This document shows, piece after piece, positions 43,009 through 51,613 of a DNA stretch of 64,000 bases (positions are counted from its first letter, which is position 1; each line of letters begins with the position of its first letter). Below the pieces are notes generated by a model. It worked only from the letters and a program-made list of their open reading frames with translations, was not told the DNA's origin and ran no database searches. This DNA is from CAYRSS01 sp964426945. Lineage in GTDB: Bacteria > Planctomycetota > Phycisphaerae > UBA1845. Made by a program: the position numbers and the translations under genes. Where the stretch lies: contig CAYRSS010000019.1 in assembly GCA_964426945.1 (NCBI GenBank), positions 6,113 through 70,112 on the forward strand, given 5' to 3'.

Positions 43009-44142
43009 TCAGCCGCCCTTCACGAACGAGGTCGCCAGCAGCACCATATCGTAGTCGCGCAGCTCGTCCCCGCGGAAGGACCACGCCGCCCGGTTGGGCT
43101 GCCGGATGATGGTCTCCGCCCGCATCTGCTCGTGCAGACCTCCAGCGGGTTTTTCATCGCCGGGCTCGTCATTCGTCCAGGCTTCGTCGCGGCTGTTGTG
43201 CGCCACGACAACACCGGGCATCTCCACGACGAGGATGAATTCCTCGTCGCCCAGGTCGTCGGTGACCTCGTGGTGCGCGCGGGCTTGGCGGTACTCGGCG
43301 AGGAACCGGTCAGCGATGGTCTCCGTGACCCCCGCCTCGCGCAGCGACGCGCTGATTACCTGTTCGACGCGGTCGGACAATTCCCTGTCGAACTGCTCGA
43401 GGCGGGCCCCGACCTCATCACCGGCCGAGAGCGCCTCCAACGCCCGCTGTTGCAGCGCGGGATCGTCAAACGGTTTGCGGGCGGCCGCACGGGCGGGCAG
43501 CCAGTGGTGCGGCGCCAGCGCCTCGCCCATCGCCGCAGCGGCCTGATCGATGAAGACAGTCGACCGCTCCTGCTCGAACATGATGCTCCGCTCCACCCAC
43601 GTCTTGCGCTGCTCGGCGGTCAGCTCGGCGGGGTCGCGCTGCATCAGTTCTTCCATGTCGTCTGACTCAAGCAGTGCCCGTCTCAGGAAGGCGATCCGCG
43701 CGGCGGGCCGCGCGTGGTACACGCGGCGGAAGTGATAGTACGTGCCGTCGCTGCGCGGCTCGGTGCGCACCGAGGTCGAGAAAGTCAGCGCGGTGCGCAT
43801 CGCGGGCGACCCGGACTCGGCGAAGGTCGTCGGCCACGCCCCCCCCGCCGCTACGCTGCGCGATGCCGTCAGGACAAGCTCGTCCTTGTCGTTCCTGGAC
43901 TTCCGCTTCGTCTCCGTAACGGCCCATCCCCCGGCGGCGGCGGGCATGGCGTCGCCCGACCGGACGTCATCCGGATCGCCCTCGATGATGAGCTGCACGT
44001 CCGCCGAGCCCGACCGGTGGATGACGATGCTCTCGCTCCGCCGCAGACAGCCCGGCAGCACGATCAGCGCCATGGCAACCAGCACCCACCAACCAGCTCC
44101 AACGCGACATCCGCCGCTCGACAGCCCTTGCCCTGCGTTCAT
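43009..44142 (-). CDS. Lipoprotein of unknown function in the ECF sigma operon
   Basis: 377 residues from ATG 44142, with GGAGG upstream. The signal segment VLVAMALIVLPGC ends with a lipobox Cys. The body has beta-rich then helical segments (EQVISASLREAGVTETIA) and the end contains a repeated Val/Met-rich strand (FILVVEMPGVVVAHN). No known family was recognised. Co-transcription with an ECF sigma and anti-sigma factor suggests it is either the signal-sensing lipoprotein or a regulon member (inference). Confidence 0.65.
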   Translation of the reverse strand: MNAGQGLSSGGCRVGAGWWVLVAMALIVLPGCLRRSESIVIHRSGSADVQLIIEGDPDDVRSGDAMPAAAGGWAVTETKRKSRNDKDELVLTASRSVAAGGAWPTTFAESGSPAMRTALTFSTSVRTEPRSDGTYYHFRRVYHARPAARIAFLRRALLESDDMEELMQRDPAELTAEQRKTWVERSIMFEQERSTVFIDQAAAAMGEALAPHHWLPARAAARKPFDDPALQQRALEALSAGDEVGARLEQFDRELSDRVEQVISASLREAGVTETIADRFLAEYRQARAHHEVTDDLGDEEFILVVEMPGVVVAHNSRDEAWTNDEPGDEKPAGGLHEQMRAETIIRQPNRAAWSFRGDELRDYDMVLLATSFVKGG

Positions 44143-44364
44143 GGATGATTCCTCCCCGTCGAACTCCGGCCCGGCCGACGCGCTCGGCCGTGCGACCCGA
44201 AAGTACCAACGCACGAGGGGAGAATCTGGACGACAGCGAACGGGAAGAAACGAGCGAAGCCGCCTTGGCGGCCCGAGAAAGCGGTCCGGCGGTGGGGCGC
44301 ACCCCGGAGCCGGGCGGACCGGCGCCGGGGAGCGGCAATCCTGGTTCGACGGGGGCGGCCCGGC
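44143..44364. other. Intergenic region, no gene seen
   Basis: About 220 bases between the lipoprotein start (minus strand) and the small lipoprotein stop. It should contain the promoter for the ECF operon. No clear elements were identified. Confidence 0.35.
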
Positions 44365-44529
44365 CTACAGGTCGGGCGTGATGGACGCGCGGGCGACCTC
44401 GGCGAAGACGTCGATCACGAAGTCCGCCAGGCTGATGCGCGCGGATCGCGCCACATAGCTGCTCGCGCAGCCGACCGAACCGAGCATGAGCACGAGCGCC
44501 GCCATCAGGGGCCAAAGCCGACGAATCAT
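44365..44529 (-). CDS. Small lipoprotein, 54 residues
   Basis: ATG 44529, preceded by GGAGAG, to a stop at 44365-44367. The sequence begins MIRRLWPLMAALVLMLGSVG with a lipobox Cys directly after, then ASSYVARSARISLADFVID. It is a typical short outer- or inner-membrane lipoprotein; planctomycetes carry many. Function unknown. Confidence 0.6.
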   Translation of the reverse strand: MIRRLWPLMAALVLMLGSVGCASSYVARSARISLADFVIDVFAEVARASITPDL

Positions 44530-44634
44530 GATAAACTCTCCGATACTCGCAACAGGGGAAGCTGCTGGTTTTTCGGACGGCCCGCGGCCGTGCTTGAACC
44601 CGCAGGACCGATAACGCCCGGCGCGGCGACGACC

Positions 44635-45270
44635 ATGGAAAACACCCTTCGACTCGGGGGCATCGTGCTCTGCGGCGGGCACAGCCGGCGCATGGGCCAG
44701 GCCAAGGAGTGGCTGTCGGTCGAGGGGCGGCCGATGCTGGGGCAAGTCGTGCGAATCGTGGGCGAGGTGGCCGATCCGGTGGTCGTCGCCGCCCGGGCCG
44801 GACAGAACCTGCCGGCGCTGCCCGCGGGAACCCTTGTCGTCTGCGACGAGTCACCGGATCAGGGCCCGCTCGCCGGCGTCGTGGCCGGGCTGACTGTCCT
44901 CGCCGGGCGGTGCGACGCGGCGTTTGTCACCGGCTGCGACCACCCGTGGCTGCGTCCCGCGTTCATCCGGGCCCTGGCCGACCGGCTCGGCACGTTCGAC
45001 GCCGTGGTCGTGCACGAGGCGGGCCGTGACCTGCCGTTGCCGGCGGTGTATCGCGTCGGGCTGGCCGCCGCCGGGCGCGAACTGCTGGCCACCGGGCGGC
45101 TGCGTGTCGACGGGCTGTTGAGTGTCTGCCGCGGGACTCGGATCGCGCCGGAGTCTCTCCCCCCGGAATCCGCGGCCCGCGCGGCCCTGACCAACGTCAA
45201 CCGCCCCGACGACCTGCGCCATTCCCCGGACGACCACCCCGACGCCTCCACCCCCCGCGCCAGGACTTGA
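44635..45270 (+). CDS. MobA-like nucleotidyltransferase (molybdenum cofactor guanylyltransferase type)
   Basis: 211 residues from ATG 44635. The family signature GGIVLCGGHSRRMGQAKEWL binds nucleotide, followed by DQGPLAGVVAGL and AAFVTGCDHPWLRP, which hold the metal-binding Asp. MobA adds GMP to molybdopterin. No molybdoenzyme or mob gene is adjacent, so specificity (GTP versus another NTP) is not settled. It ends just before the sigma-54 regulator start. Confidence 0.78.
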   Translation: MENTLRLGGIVLCGGHSRRMGQAKEWLSVEGRPMLGQVVRIVGEVADPVVVAARAGQNLPALPAGTLVVCDESPDQGPLAGVVAGLTVLAGRCDAAFVTGCDHPWLRPAFIRALADRLGTFDAVVVHEAGRDLPLPAVYRVGLAAAGRELLATGRLRVDGLLSVCRGTRIAPESLPPESAARAALTNVNRPDDLRHSPDDHPDASTPRART

Positions 45271-45296
45271 CCGGCGCAGTACAATCCCCGGTTGCC

Positions 45297-46673
45297 ATGC
45301 GAGATACGGCCTTCGTGCTCATCGTGGAAGATGAAGCCGCACACGGCGAGGTGCTGGCCGAAGCCCTCAAGCGCTCGAACTTTGTCTGCCACGTGGTAGA
45401 CAATGGGAAGGACGCGGTCGAGAGCCTGCGGCAGCGGGCCCCGGACGTGGTCGTCACCGACTACCGGCTGGGGGGGGCGCTGACCGGCATGGACGTCCTG
45501 CGCGAGGCGAAGCGGGTCAGCCCCGAAACCGAGGTCATCCTCATCACGGCCTACGGCAACGAGTCACTCGCCCGCGAAGCCCTGTCGGGCGACTCGGACG
45601 CCCGGGCGTACGACTACCTCATCAAGCCGCTCGATGTCGAGGTGGTGCGCGAGAAGGTCGGCCGCGCGGCCCAGCAGGCGCTGGCCGCCCGCGAATCTAA
45701 GTATCTCCGAGAGCAGATCAGCAGCGCGTTCGAGTTTTACGGCATCGTCGGCTCGTCGGAACTGATGCAGCGCGAGATCAAGCGCCTGCACAAGCTCGCG
45801 AGGACCAAGGCCACCGTGCTCATCATCGGCGAAACGGGAACGGGCAAGGAACTCTTCGCCCAGGCGATTCACCAGAACTCGCCGCGGACGGCCAAGCCCT
45901 TCCGCGTGCTCAACTGCGCAGCGGTGAGCGAAACGCTGCTGGAGAGCGAGCTCTTCGGCCACGTGAAGGGTGCCTTCACGGGTGCGGTCGCGGACAAGAA
46001 GGGGCTCATCGAGGCGGCTGACGGCGGGACGATGTTCCTCGACGAGATCGGCGACATGCCCTACCTGATGCAGGCCAAGCTGCTGCGCACGCTGGAGACG
46101 GGCGAGGTGATGCGCGTGGGCAGCAGCGAGCTGCGCCACTTCGACGTCCGCTTCATCGCCGCGACCAACCGAGATCTCGCCCAGCTCATGCGCGAGGGCA
46201 AGTTCCGCGAGGATCTCTACTATCGCCTGGCCGGCGACGGGGCGCTGCGCATTCCGCCGCTGCGCAACCGGCGCGAGGATATCCCCGCCCTGGCCCACCG
46301 CTTTATCGAAGCCTTCAACCGCGAAAACAACACGAACATCGAAGGACTCACGCCCGAAGCCATGCGCCGGCTGGTCAACCACAACTGGCCGGGCAACGTG
46401 CGCGAGCTGAAAAACGCCATCGAGCGCATGTGCATCGAAACAGAATCGTCCATGCTCGATGTGAGCGACCTGCCGGATTCGCTGCGCAGCACAACCGACA
46501 TCGTACCCGCGGGCACGCCAAGCCTCACCGGCCTGACCATGGCCGATGTCGAGCGCCTGCACATCATGAACACGCTGCGCTTCTACGGCGGCAACCGCGA
46601 GCGCACCGCCAAGGCCCTGGGCATCGGCGCGCGCACGCTCTACCGCAAACTGCGCGACTACGGCCTCCGCTGA
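45297..46673 (+). CDS. NtrC-family sigma-54-dependent response regulator
   Basis: 458 residues from ATG 45297; TTG 45267, with a weak AGGA upstream, would add ten residues. Receiver domain FVLIVEDEAAHGEV with phospho-acceptor VVTDYRLGG. The AAA+ domain has Walker A GETGTGKE, intact GAFTGA, and Walker B TMFLDEIGDMP. The C-terminal Fis HTH reads GGNRERTAKALGIGARTLYR. No kinase gene is adjacent, so it is an orphan regulator. It is 26 bases upstream of arsM, which could make it part of the same transcript (inference). Confidence 0.92.
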   Translation: MRDTAFVLIVEDEAAHGEVLAEALKRSNFVCHVVDNGKDAVESLRQRAPDVVVTDYRLGGALTGMDVLREAKRVSPETEVILITAYGNESLAREALSGDSDARAYDYLIKPLDVEVVREKVGRAAQQALAARESKYLREQISSAFEFYGIVGSSELMQREIKRLHKLARTKATVLIIGETGTGKELFAQAIHQNSPRTAKPFRVLNCAAVSETLLESELFGHVKGAFTGAVADKKGLIEAADGGTMFLDEIGDMPYLMQAKLLRTLETGEVMRVGSSELRHFDVRFIAATNRDLAQLMREGKFREDLYYRLAGDGALRIPPLRNRREDIPALAHRFIEAFNRENNTNIEGLTPEAMRRLVNHNWPGNVRELKNAIERMCIETESSMLDVSDLPDSLRSTTDIVPAGTPSLTGLTMADVERLHIMNTLRFYGGNRERTAKALGIGARTLYRKLRDYGLR

Positions 46674-46699
46674 GGCGCCAGACGAAAGGAGCGACCATC

Positions 46700-47527
46700 A
46701 TGTCCGACACCCACACCGTCCGCGACACTGTCCGCGAAGCCTACGGCCGCATCGCCGAGCAGCCCGCCGAGGCCTGCGACGCCGGCGGCTCTTGCTGCTG
46801 CGGGGGAACCGGCCTCTCTGCGCGGATCGGCTACGACGCCGCGGACCTGGCCGCCCTGCCCGGCGGCGCCGACATGGGGCTGTCCTGCGGCAATCCGACG
46901 GCGATCGCTTCGCTCGCCCCCGGCGAGGTCGTGCTCGACCTGGGCAGCGGGGGCGGCTTCGACTGCTTCATCGCCGGGCCGAAGGTCGGTGCAACGGGCC
47001 GCGTCATCGGCGTGGACATGACCGCGCAGATGCTCGCCAAGGCACGCGGCAACGTCGCCGCGTACCGTCAGCGCACAGGTTTGGACAACGTCGAGTTCCG
47101 CCTCGGCGAGATCGAGCACCTGCCCGTGGCCGACGCCACCGCCGACGTGGTCATCTCCAACTGCGTGCTCAACCTCTCGCCCGACAAGCCGCAGGTGTGG
47201 CGCGAGATTGCCCGCGTGCTCAAGCCGGGCGGGCGCGTCGCCGTGTCGGACCTGGCGCTGCTGAAGCCGCTGCCCGAGACGGTCAAGCAGATGGTCGAGG
47301 CGCTCATCGGCTGCGTGGCGGGTGCGGTGCTCGTGGAGGAAACGCGCCGCATGATGCAGGCCGCAGGCCTCGCGGATATCCGCCTGACATCCAAGCCGGG
47401 GTACGTCGAGGCGATGACCACCATGCAGGACCCGCTCTATCAGCGGATCCTCGAAGCGCTGCCCTCGGGAGCGACGCCGAGCGACTACATCACCAGTCTC
47501 GACATCGCCGCGCGCAAGGCCAACTGA
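46700..47527 (+). CDS. arsM: Arsenite S-adenosylmethionine methyltransferase
   Basis: 275 residues from ATG 46700 with AAAGGAG upstream. The SAM-binding core is VLDLGSGGGFDCF. The arsenite-binding cysteines of ArsM are conserved: Cys63 in MGLSCGNP, Cys155 in ISNCVLNLS, and Cys205 in IGCVAGA. It converts As(III) to methylated arsenicals that can leave the cell. The convergent neighbour is an Acr3 arsenite exporter, forming a detoxification pair. No arsR repressor was seen nearby. Confidence 0.93.
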   Translation: MSDTHTVRDTVREAYGRIAEQPAEACDAGGSCCCGGTGLSARIGYDAADLAALPGGADMGLSCGNPTAIASLAPGEVVLDLGSGGGFDCFIAGPKVGATGRVIGVDMTAQMLAKARGNVAAYRQRTGLDNVEFRLGEIEHLPVADATADVVISNCVLNLSPDKPQVWREIARVLKPGGRVAVSDLALLKPLPETVKQMVEALIGCVAGAVLVEETRRMMQAAGLADIRLTSKPGYVEAMTTMQDPLYQRILEALPSGATPSDYITSLDIAARKAN

Positions 47528-47533
47528 TGGACG

Positions 47534-47559
47534 GCGCCGGCCTTTGATGCGGTCGGCGC
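47534..47559. terminator. Possible hairpin between arsM and acr3
   Basis: A nine-base stem with one G-T/mismatch position (GCGCCGGCC 47534-47542 and GGTCGGCGC 47551-47559). No T run follows, so it is a weak terminator candidate for the convergent pair. Confidence 0.4.
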
Positions 47560-47588
47560 GGACCGGCGCCTCATTCACCCGGAGCGGA

Positions 47589-48662
47589 TCAGTCGCTCGG
47601 CGAGGTGCCCGAGGACTCATGGGCGAAGTACCTTCGCTGAAACCACAGCGACACGTTGACCAGCCCGATCAGCACGGGCACCTCAACCAGCGGCCCGATG
47701 ACCGCGGCGAAGGCGACGCCCGAGTTGATACCGAAGACGGCCACGGCCACCGCGATCGCCAGTTCGAAGTTGTTGCTCGCCGCGGTGAAGGCGATCGTGG
47801 CGGTCTTGGAATAATCCGCACCGAGCTTTTTGCCCATCCAGAACGAAACAAGGAACATCACCACGAAATAGATGCACAGCGGCACGGCGACGCGCACGAC
47901 GTCGAGCGGCAGTTGCACGATGAACTCGCCCTTGAGCGAGAACATCACCAGGATGGTGAAGAGCAGCGCGATGAGCGTGATCGGCGAGATTCTGGGAATG
48001 AACTTCGTTTCGTACCATGCGCGACCCTTCGCCCTGAGCAGAACGATTCGCGTCGCCATGCCGGCGAGGAAGGGTATGCCCAGGTAGATGAACACGCTCT
48101 CGGCAATCTGGCCGATGGTGACATCCACGGCTGTGCCCGCCAGGCCGAACAGCGGCGGCAGAATCGTGACGAACAGCCACGCATACACCGAGAAAAACAG
48201 CACCTGAAAGACCGAGTTGAACGCCACCAGCCCGGCGGCGTACTCCGTGTCGCCGTGGGCGAGCTCATTCCACACGATGACCATCGCGATGCACCGGGCG
48301 AGCCCGATCATGATGAGCCCGATCATGTACTCGGGATAACCGCGTAGGAAGATGACCGCCAGCGCGAACATCAGGATGGGTCCAAGGACCCAGTTTTGCA
48401 CCAGCGACAGGGCGAGGATGCGGACATTGCGGAAAACGTCGCCGAGTTCCTCGTACTTCACTTTCGCAAGCGGTGGGTACATCATCAGAATCAGCCCGAC
48501 CGCGATGGGGATGTTCGTGGTGCCGACCTGGAAGCGCTCCATGCGCGTTTCGATGTCGGGCACGAAGTAGCCGGCTGCAACACCCGAGGCCATCGCAGCG
48601 AAGATCCACAGCGTCAGATAGCGATCGAGGAATGACAGCTTGCTGCGGCATGGGGCGGGCAC
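47589..48662 (-). CDS. acr3: Arsenite efflux transporter, ACR3 family
   Basis: 357 residues from GTG 48662, chosen because GGGAGG sits six bases upstream and the resulting start (PAPCRSKLSFLDRYLTLWIF) is typical of ACR3. About ten membrane helices. The conserved cysteine motif LARCIAMVIVWN, required for arsenite transport, is present, as is the AASNNFELAIAVAV segment. It exports As(III) using the membrane potential. It is convergent with arsM. Confidence 0.95.
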   Translation of the reverse strand: MPAPCRSKLSFLDRYLTLWIFAAMASGVAAGYFVPDIETRMERFQVGTTNIPIAVGLILMMYPPLAKVKYEELGDVFRNVRILALSLVQNWVLGPILMFALAVIFLRGYPEYMIGLIMIGLARCIAMVIVWNELAHGDTEYAAGLVAFNSVFQVLFFSVYAWLFVTILPPLFGLAGTAVDVTIGQIAESVFIYLGIPFLAGMATRIVLLRAKGRAWYETKFIPRISPITLIALLFTILVMFSLKGEFIVQLPLDVVRVAVPLCIYFVVMFLVSFWMGKKLGADYSKTATIAFTAASNNFELAIAVAVAVFGINSGVAFAAVIGPLVEVPVLIGLVNVSLWFQRRYFAHESSGTSPSD

Positions 48663-48867
48663 GGAGAACCTCCCGGCGGCAGGACCACCGACCAGCCCAT
48701 GCACGCCGCGCAGCATCCTACCCGGGCCGGCAGGCAGCGGCTGCCCGGCGACAGCGCTTTTTGCTGGACGGCATCGTTCCGGGTGGCCGATAAGCCCCGC
48801 AAGGTCACCTGCGCGCGGGCCGGCGACCTCAGCCCCACACGACCATGACCGCAAGGAGACCGGTACG
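48663..48867. other. Divergent intergenic region between acr3 and the glycine-repeat protein gene
   Basis: About 205 bases. A strong AAGGAGAC ribosome binding site (48853-48860) serves the rightward gene. No ArsR-type inverted repeat was recognised for acr3. Confidence 0.4.
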
Positions 48868-51513
48868 ATGCAACGATGCGTCTGTTCATCCGAATCAGTC
48901 GATTCGACCAGAACCCCAGGAGCGAAGGCGTCGCGCCTTCGTCACGGGCTCCTGCTGGTCTGCGTCCTGCTAGCCGTCCCGCTGCAGATGGGCGGCTGCA
49001 CGGTGACGCCCACGAACCCGCCGCGGGCGCAGGCCCAGGCGCTCGGAACCGTCGCCGGCACGCCGCTGACCATCGAGCTGACCGCGACCAACCCGAGCGG
49101 CGCAGCCGGGCTCCTGTTCACGATCACTTCGCTGCCACAACATGGCACGCTGACCGACGGCATCGGCACGGCCATCGTCGCCGCGCCGCAGGAGCTGACC
49201 GGCTCGTCGGTGCGCTATCTCGCCGCAGAAGGCTTCGACGGAGAGGACAGCTTCACCTTCTCCGCGTTCGACGGCCGAGCGGCCGGGCCATCGGCCACCG
49301 TCACGATCACGGTCACACCCGCTGAGCCGCCGGCTTCGACCACCATCACCGAGGACACGACGCTGCCCACCCTCGCCGTGTCTGAAGGAAGCATCACCGA
49401 GATCCGCAACAACGCTGTCGTGACCGTCGCAGGAGACACAGACATCGCCGGCACGCTCCGCGCAATCGACGGGCGCATCACCCTCCGCTGCGAGGGCAAC
49501 GTCACCATCGACGGCCTGATTCGCTCACTGCGCAGCGATGACACGGTTGATGCCGATGACGACCTGCCGATCGATCAGCAGACCACCGGCGTCACCATCA
49601 TCACGACCGGTGGCGCGGTGACCTTCGCCGCCACCGCTTCGATCCAGACCGACGGCCCGATCCTCATCACCGATGACGACACGCTGATGTCGAGCAGCCC
49701 GGCCTCGCTCTTCGAGGATGTAGAGAACGTGATCGGCGACGTGCTGCCGACGCTGGTGCCCCTGCCCGATGACAACCCCGTCTTCGACGAGAACGCGCCC
49801 AAGCGGATCGCGACCGTCACCGATACGCCGGATTCGACGACCGCGCCAGTCGTCCGCCAGGCCGCGGACAGCGACCCGGTCACCCTCCGCGGCGTCTGGC
49901 CCCCCGCCGGCGCCGCCCCGCCGGCCGGCGACCGGCCGATCTGGATCTTCCGCTTCGCGGGCAACCGTCCGCTCAACCTCGACAACTGGACCGTGAACGG
50001 CCCCGCCGCCCCGACGCCGGCCGGCACGGATCAAACCAACATGCCCGGCGACAACGCGGCCGGCCGCGACGGAAAGAACGGCTTGCGCCTCAACATCACC
50101 AACAACGGCGGACCGATCACCGTGACCGGAACGGTCACCCTCAACCTCGCCGACGGCGGCGATGGCGCCTCCGCCACAGCCGTGTGCGCATCGGCCACCG
50201 GCGGGGACGGCGGCAAGGCGGGCAACTTCCGCATGACCGCGTCCGGCGGTGTCGATGTCCGCAACGGCGTGCTCCGCATCAACCCCGGCCGGTCGGGCTC
50301 GGGCGGCGCGGCGACGGTAAACCTCGGCGCGGCGGGCGCCGCGGGTTGCCCCGGCGGCGCGGGCGACGACGCCACCGCCACGGGCGGCAACGGCGCGGAC
50401 AACCGCAAACGCCTCTTCGTCCGCGGCAACGTCATGGGGCTGGCCAACATTCAGTTCGGCCCCTTGGCAGCCGGCAACGGCGGCAACGCCATCGCCGACG
50501 CCTGCGACGGCGGCAACGGCACCACCTGCTGCGACGGTGGCAACGGCGGCGCGGGCACCGCCCGCGGCGGAAACGGCGGCGATGCGTCGGTCAATCTCGG
50601 CGGCTTCGGTCTGAGCGGCACGGCCGCGACCGTCACGGCCGGAAACGGCGGAGACGCCGACGCGACCGGCGGAACCGGAGGCAACGGCGGCGACTGCAAG
50701 TTCTTCGACGCCGGCGACGGCGGCGACGGCGGCGCGGCTACCGCCACCGGCGGCGCCGGGGGAGACGCCGTGAGCACCGGCGGCGCTGCAGCCACGGGCG
50801 GCAACGGCGGAGACGCCCTCGCCACCGGCGGCGACGCGGGCGACGGCGGGTTCAGCGGCTTCGGCGAGCCGGGCGTCGCGGGCACGCCGGGCGTCGGCAC
50901 CGCGACCGCGGGAGCAGGCGGCACGGGCGACACCGCCGGCGCCGCGGGCGAGGAGGATCCGCTCGACGGCCTGGCCGGCCTCGACGGCGGCGACCTGCCG
51001 GTCGTCATCTTCTGCCTGAGCTTCAACGGCCTCGTCGACGGCTCGGGCAACCTGACCCCAGGGGTCTACAACATCCCGGCCCTCAGCGAAGACGAGACGA
51101 GCCAGGTCGGCGTGCTCGGGGTGGAGTTCCGCGACACCGCGGGGGCGGAGTTCGCCACCAGCAGCGATCCCGCACCACACTTCGGCATGAACAACGCCCA
51201 GGTCGACGTGCGGGCATCATCGCTGCAGCTTCAGCAAGGCGAGCCGGGGCTGATCGGCGGTGTGCGCATCGCGCCGCTCTTCGGCGAAGGCATCGGTCAG
51301 TCCAACCCGCTGCTGGTTCAGGCCCTCGATGCCCAGGGCCAGATCATCGATCAGCGGGAGGTTACTTCCCTGCCGAACAACTCCGCCGACCCGCAGAATC
51401 CGGAGGTCGTGGACGTGTCCTTCGAGGTGGACGTGTCGGTGGCGACATTCCGCATCATCGCCCCGCCGGGTTCGTTCGTGACGATCCTGCGGATCTACCT
51501 GCTCGATCCGTAA
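48868..51513 (+). CDS. Large lipoprotein with Ig/cadherin-like N-terminal domain and PGRS-like glycine repeats
   Basis: 881 residues from ATG 48868. The N terminus carries a signal sequence ending in a lipobox (LQMGGC). Residues about 60-160 resemble cadherin-like repeats (FTITSLPQHGTLTDG, EDSFTFSAFDGRAAGPSATV). A Gly/Asn/Asp-rich tract lies at about 430-700, built of GGNGGDA, GGNGG and GDGGDGG units, like the PGRS domains of mycobacterial PE_PGRS proteins and other glycine-triple-helix proteins. The C-terminal 170 residues form a beta-rich domain (VIFCLSFNGLVDGSGNLTPG). Surface or extracellular role inferred. Confidence 0.75.
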   Translation: MQRCVCSSESVDSTRTPGAKASRLRHGLLLVCVLLAVPLQMGGCTVTPTNPPRAQAQALGTVAGTPLTIELTATNPSGAAGLLFTITSLPQHGTLTDGIGTAIVAAPQELTGSSVRYLAAEGFDGEDSFTFSAFDGRAAGPSATVTITVTPAEPPASTTITEDTTLPTLAVSEGSITEIRNNAVVTVAGDTDIAGTLRAIDGRITLRCEGNVTIDGLIRSLRSDDTVDADDDLPIDQQTTGVTIITTGGAVTFAATASIQTDGPILITDDDTLMSSSPASLFEDVENVIGDVLPTLVPLPDDNPVFDENAPKRIATVTDTPDSTTAPVVRQAADSDPVTLRGVWPPAGAAPPAGDRPIWIFRFAGNRPLNLDNWTVNGPAAPTPAGTDQTNMPGDNAAGRDGKNGLRLNITNNGGPITVTGTVTLNLADGGDGASATAVCASATGGDGGKAGNFRMTASGGVDVRNGVLRINPGRSGSGGAATVNLGAAGAAGCPGGAGDDATATGGNGADNRKRLFVRGNVMGLANIQFGPLAAGNGGNAIADACDGGNGTTCCDGGNGGAGTARGGNGGDASVNLGGFGLSGTAATVTAGNGGDADATGGTGGNGGDCKFFDAGDGGDGGAATATGGAGGDAVSTGGAAATGGNGGDALATGGDAGDGGFSGFGEPGVAGTPGVGTATAGAGGTGDTAGAAGEEDPLDGLAGLDGGDLPVVIFCLSFNGLVDGSGNLTPGVYNIPALSEDETSQVGVLGVEFRDTAGAEFATSSDPAPHFGMNNAQVDVRASSLQLQQGEPGLIGGVRIAPLFGEGIGQSNPLLVQALDAQGQIIDQREVTSLPNNSADPQNPEVVDVSFEVDVSVATFRIIAPPGSFVTILRIYLLDP

Positions 51514-51542
51514 CCCCGGTCGATCGCGCGCGGCGCAATACA

Positions 51543-51588
51543 CAGGGGCTTCGCAGCGGAGGACATCCCTCCTGCGGCGAAGCCCCTG
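51543..51588. terminator. Convergent terminator hairpin
   Basis: A perfect 12-base stem, CAGGGGCTTCGC (51543-51554) and GCGAAGCCCCTG (51577-51588), with further pairing in the loop (gcggagg and cctcctgc). It lies between the stops of the convergent glycine-repeat and aminopeptidase genes. The right end is followed by gtggttt. Confidence 0.7.
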
Positions 51589-51613
51589 CTGTGGTTTGAT
51601 CCGGCTCGCGCCC

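Noticed and set aside
45280..45285. TACAAT 11 bases before ATG 45297 as a promoter giving a leaderless mRNA
   Set aside because: No -35 element at suitable spacing was found, and the gene follows the MobA-like gene closely.
50150..50950. Dense short direct repeats that could look like a CRISPR array
   Set aside because: They are in-frame GGNGGDA-type codons of the glycine-repeat protein, with no spacer structure.
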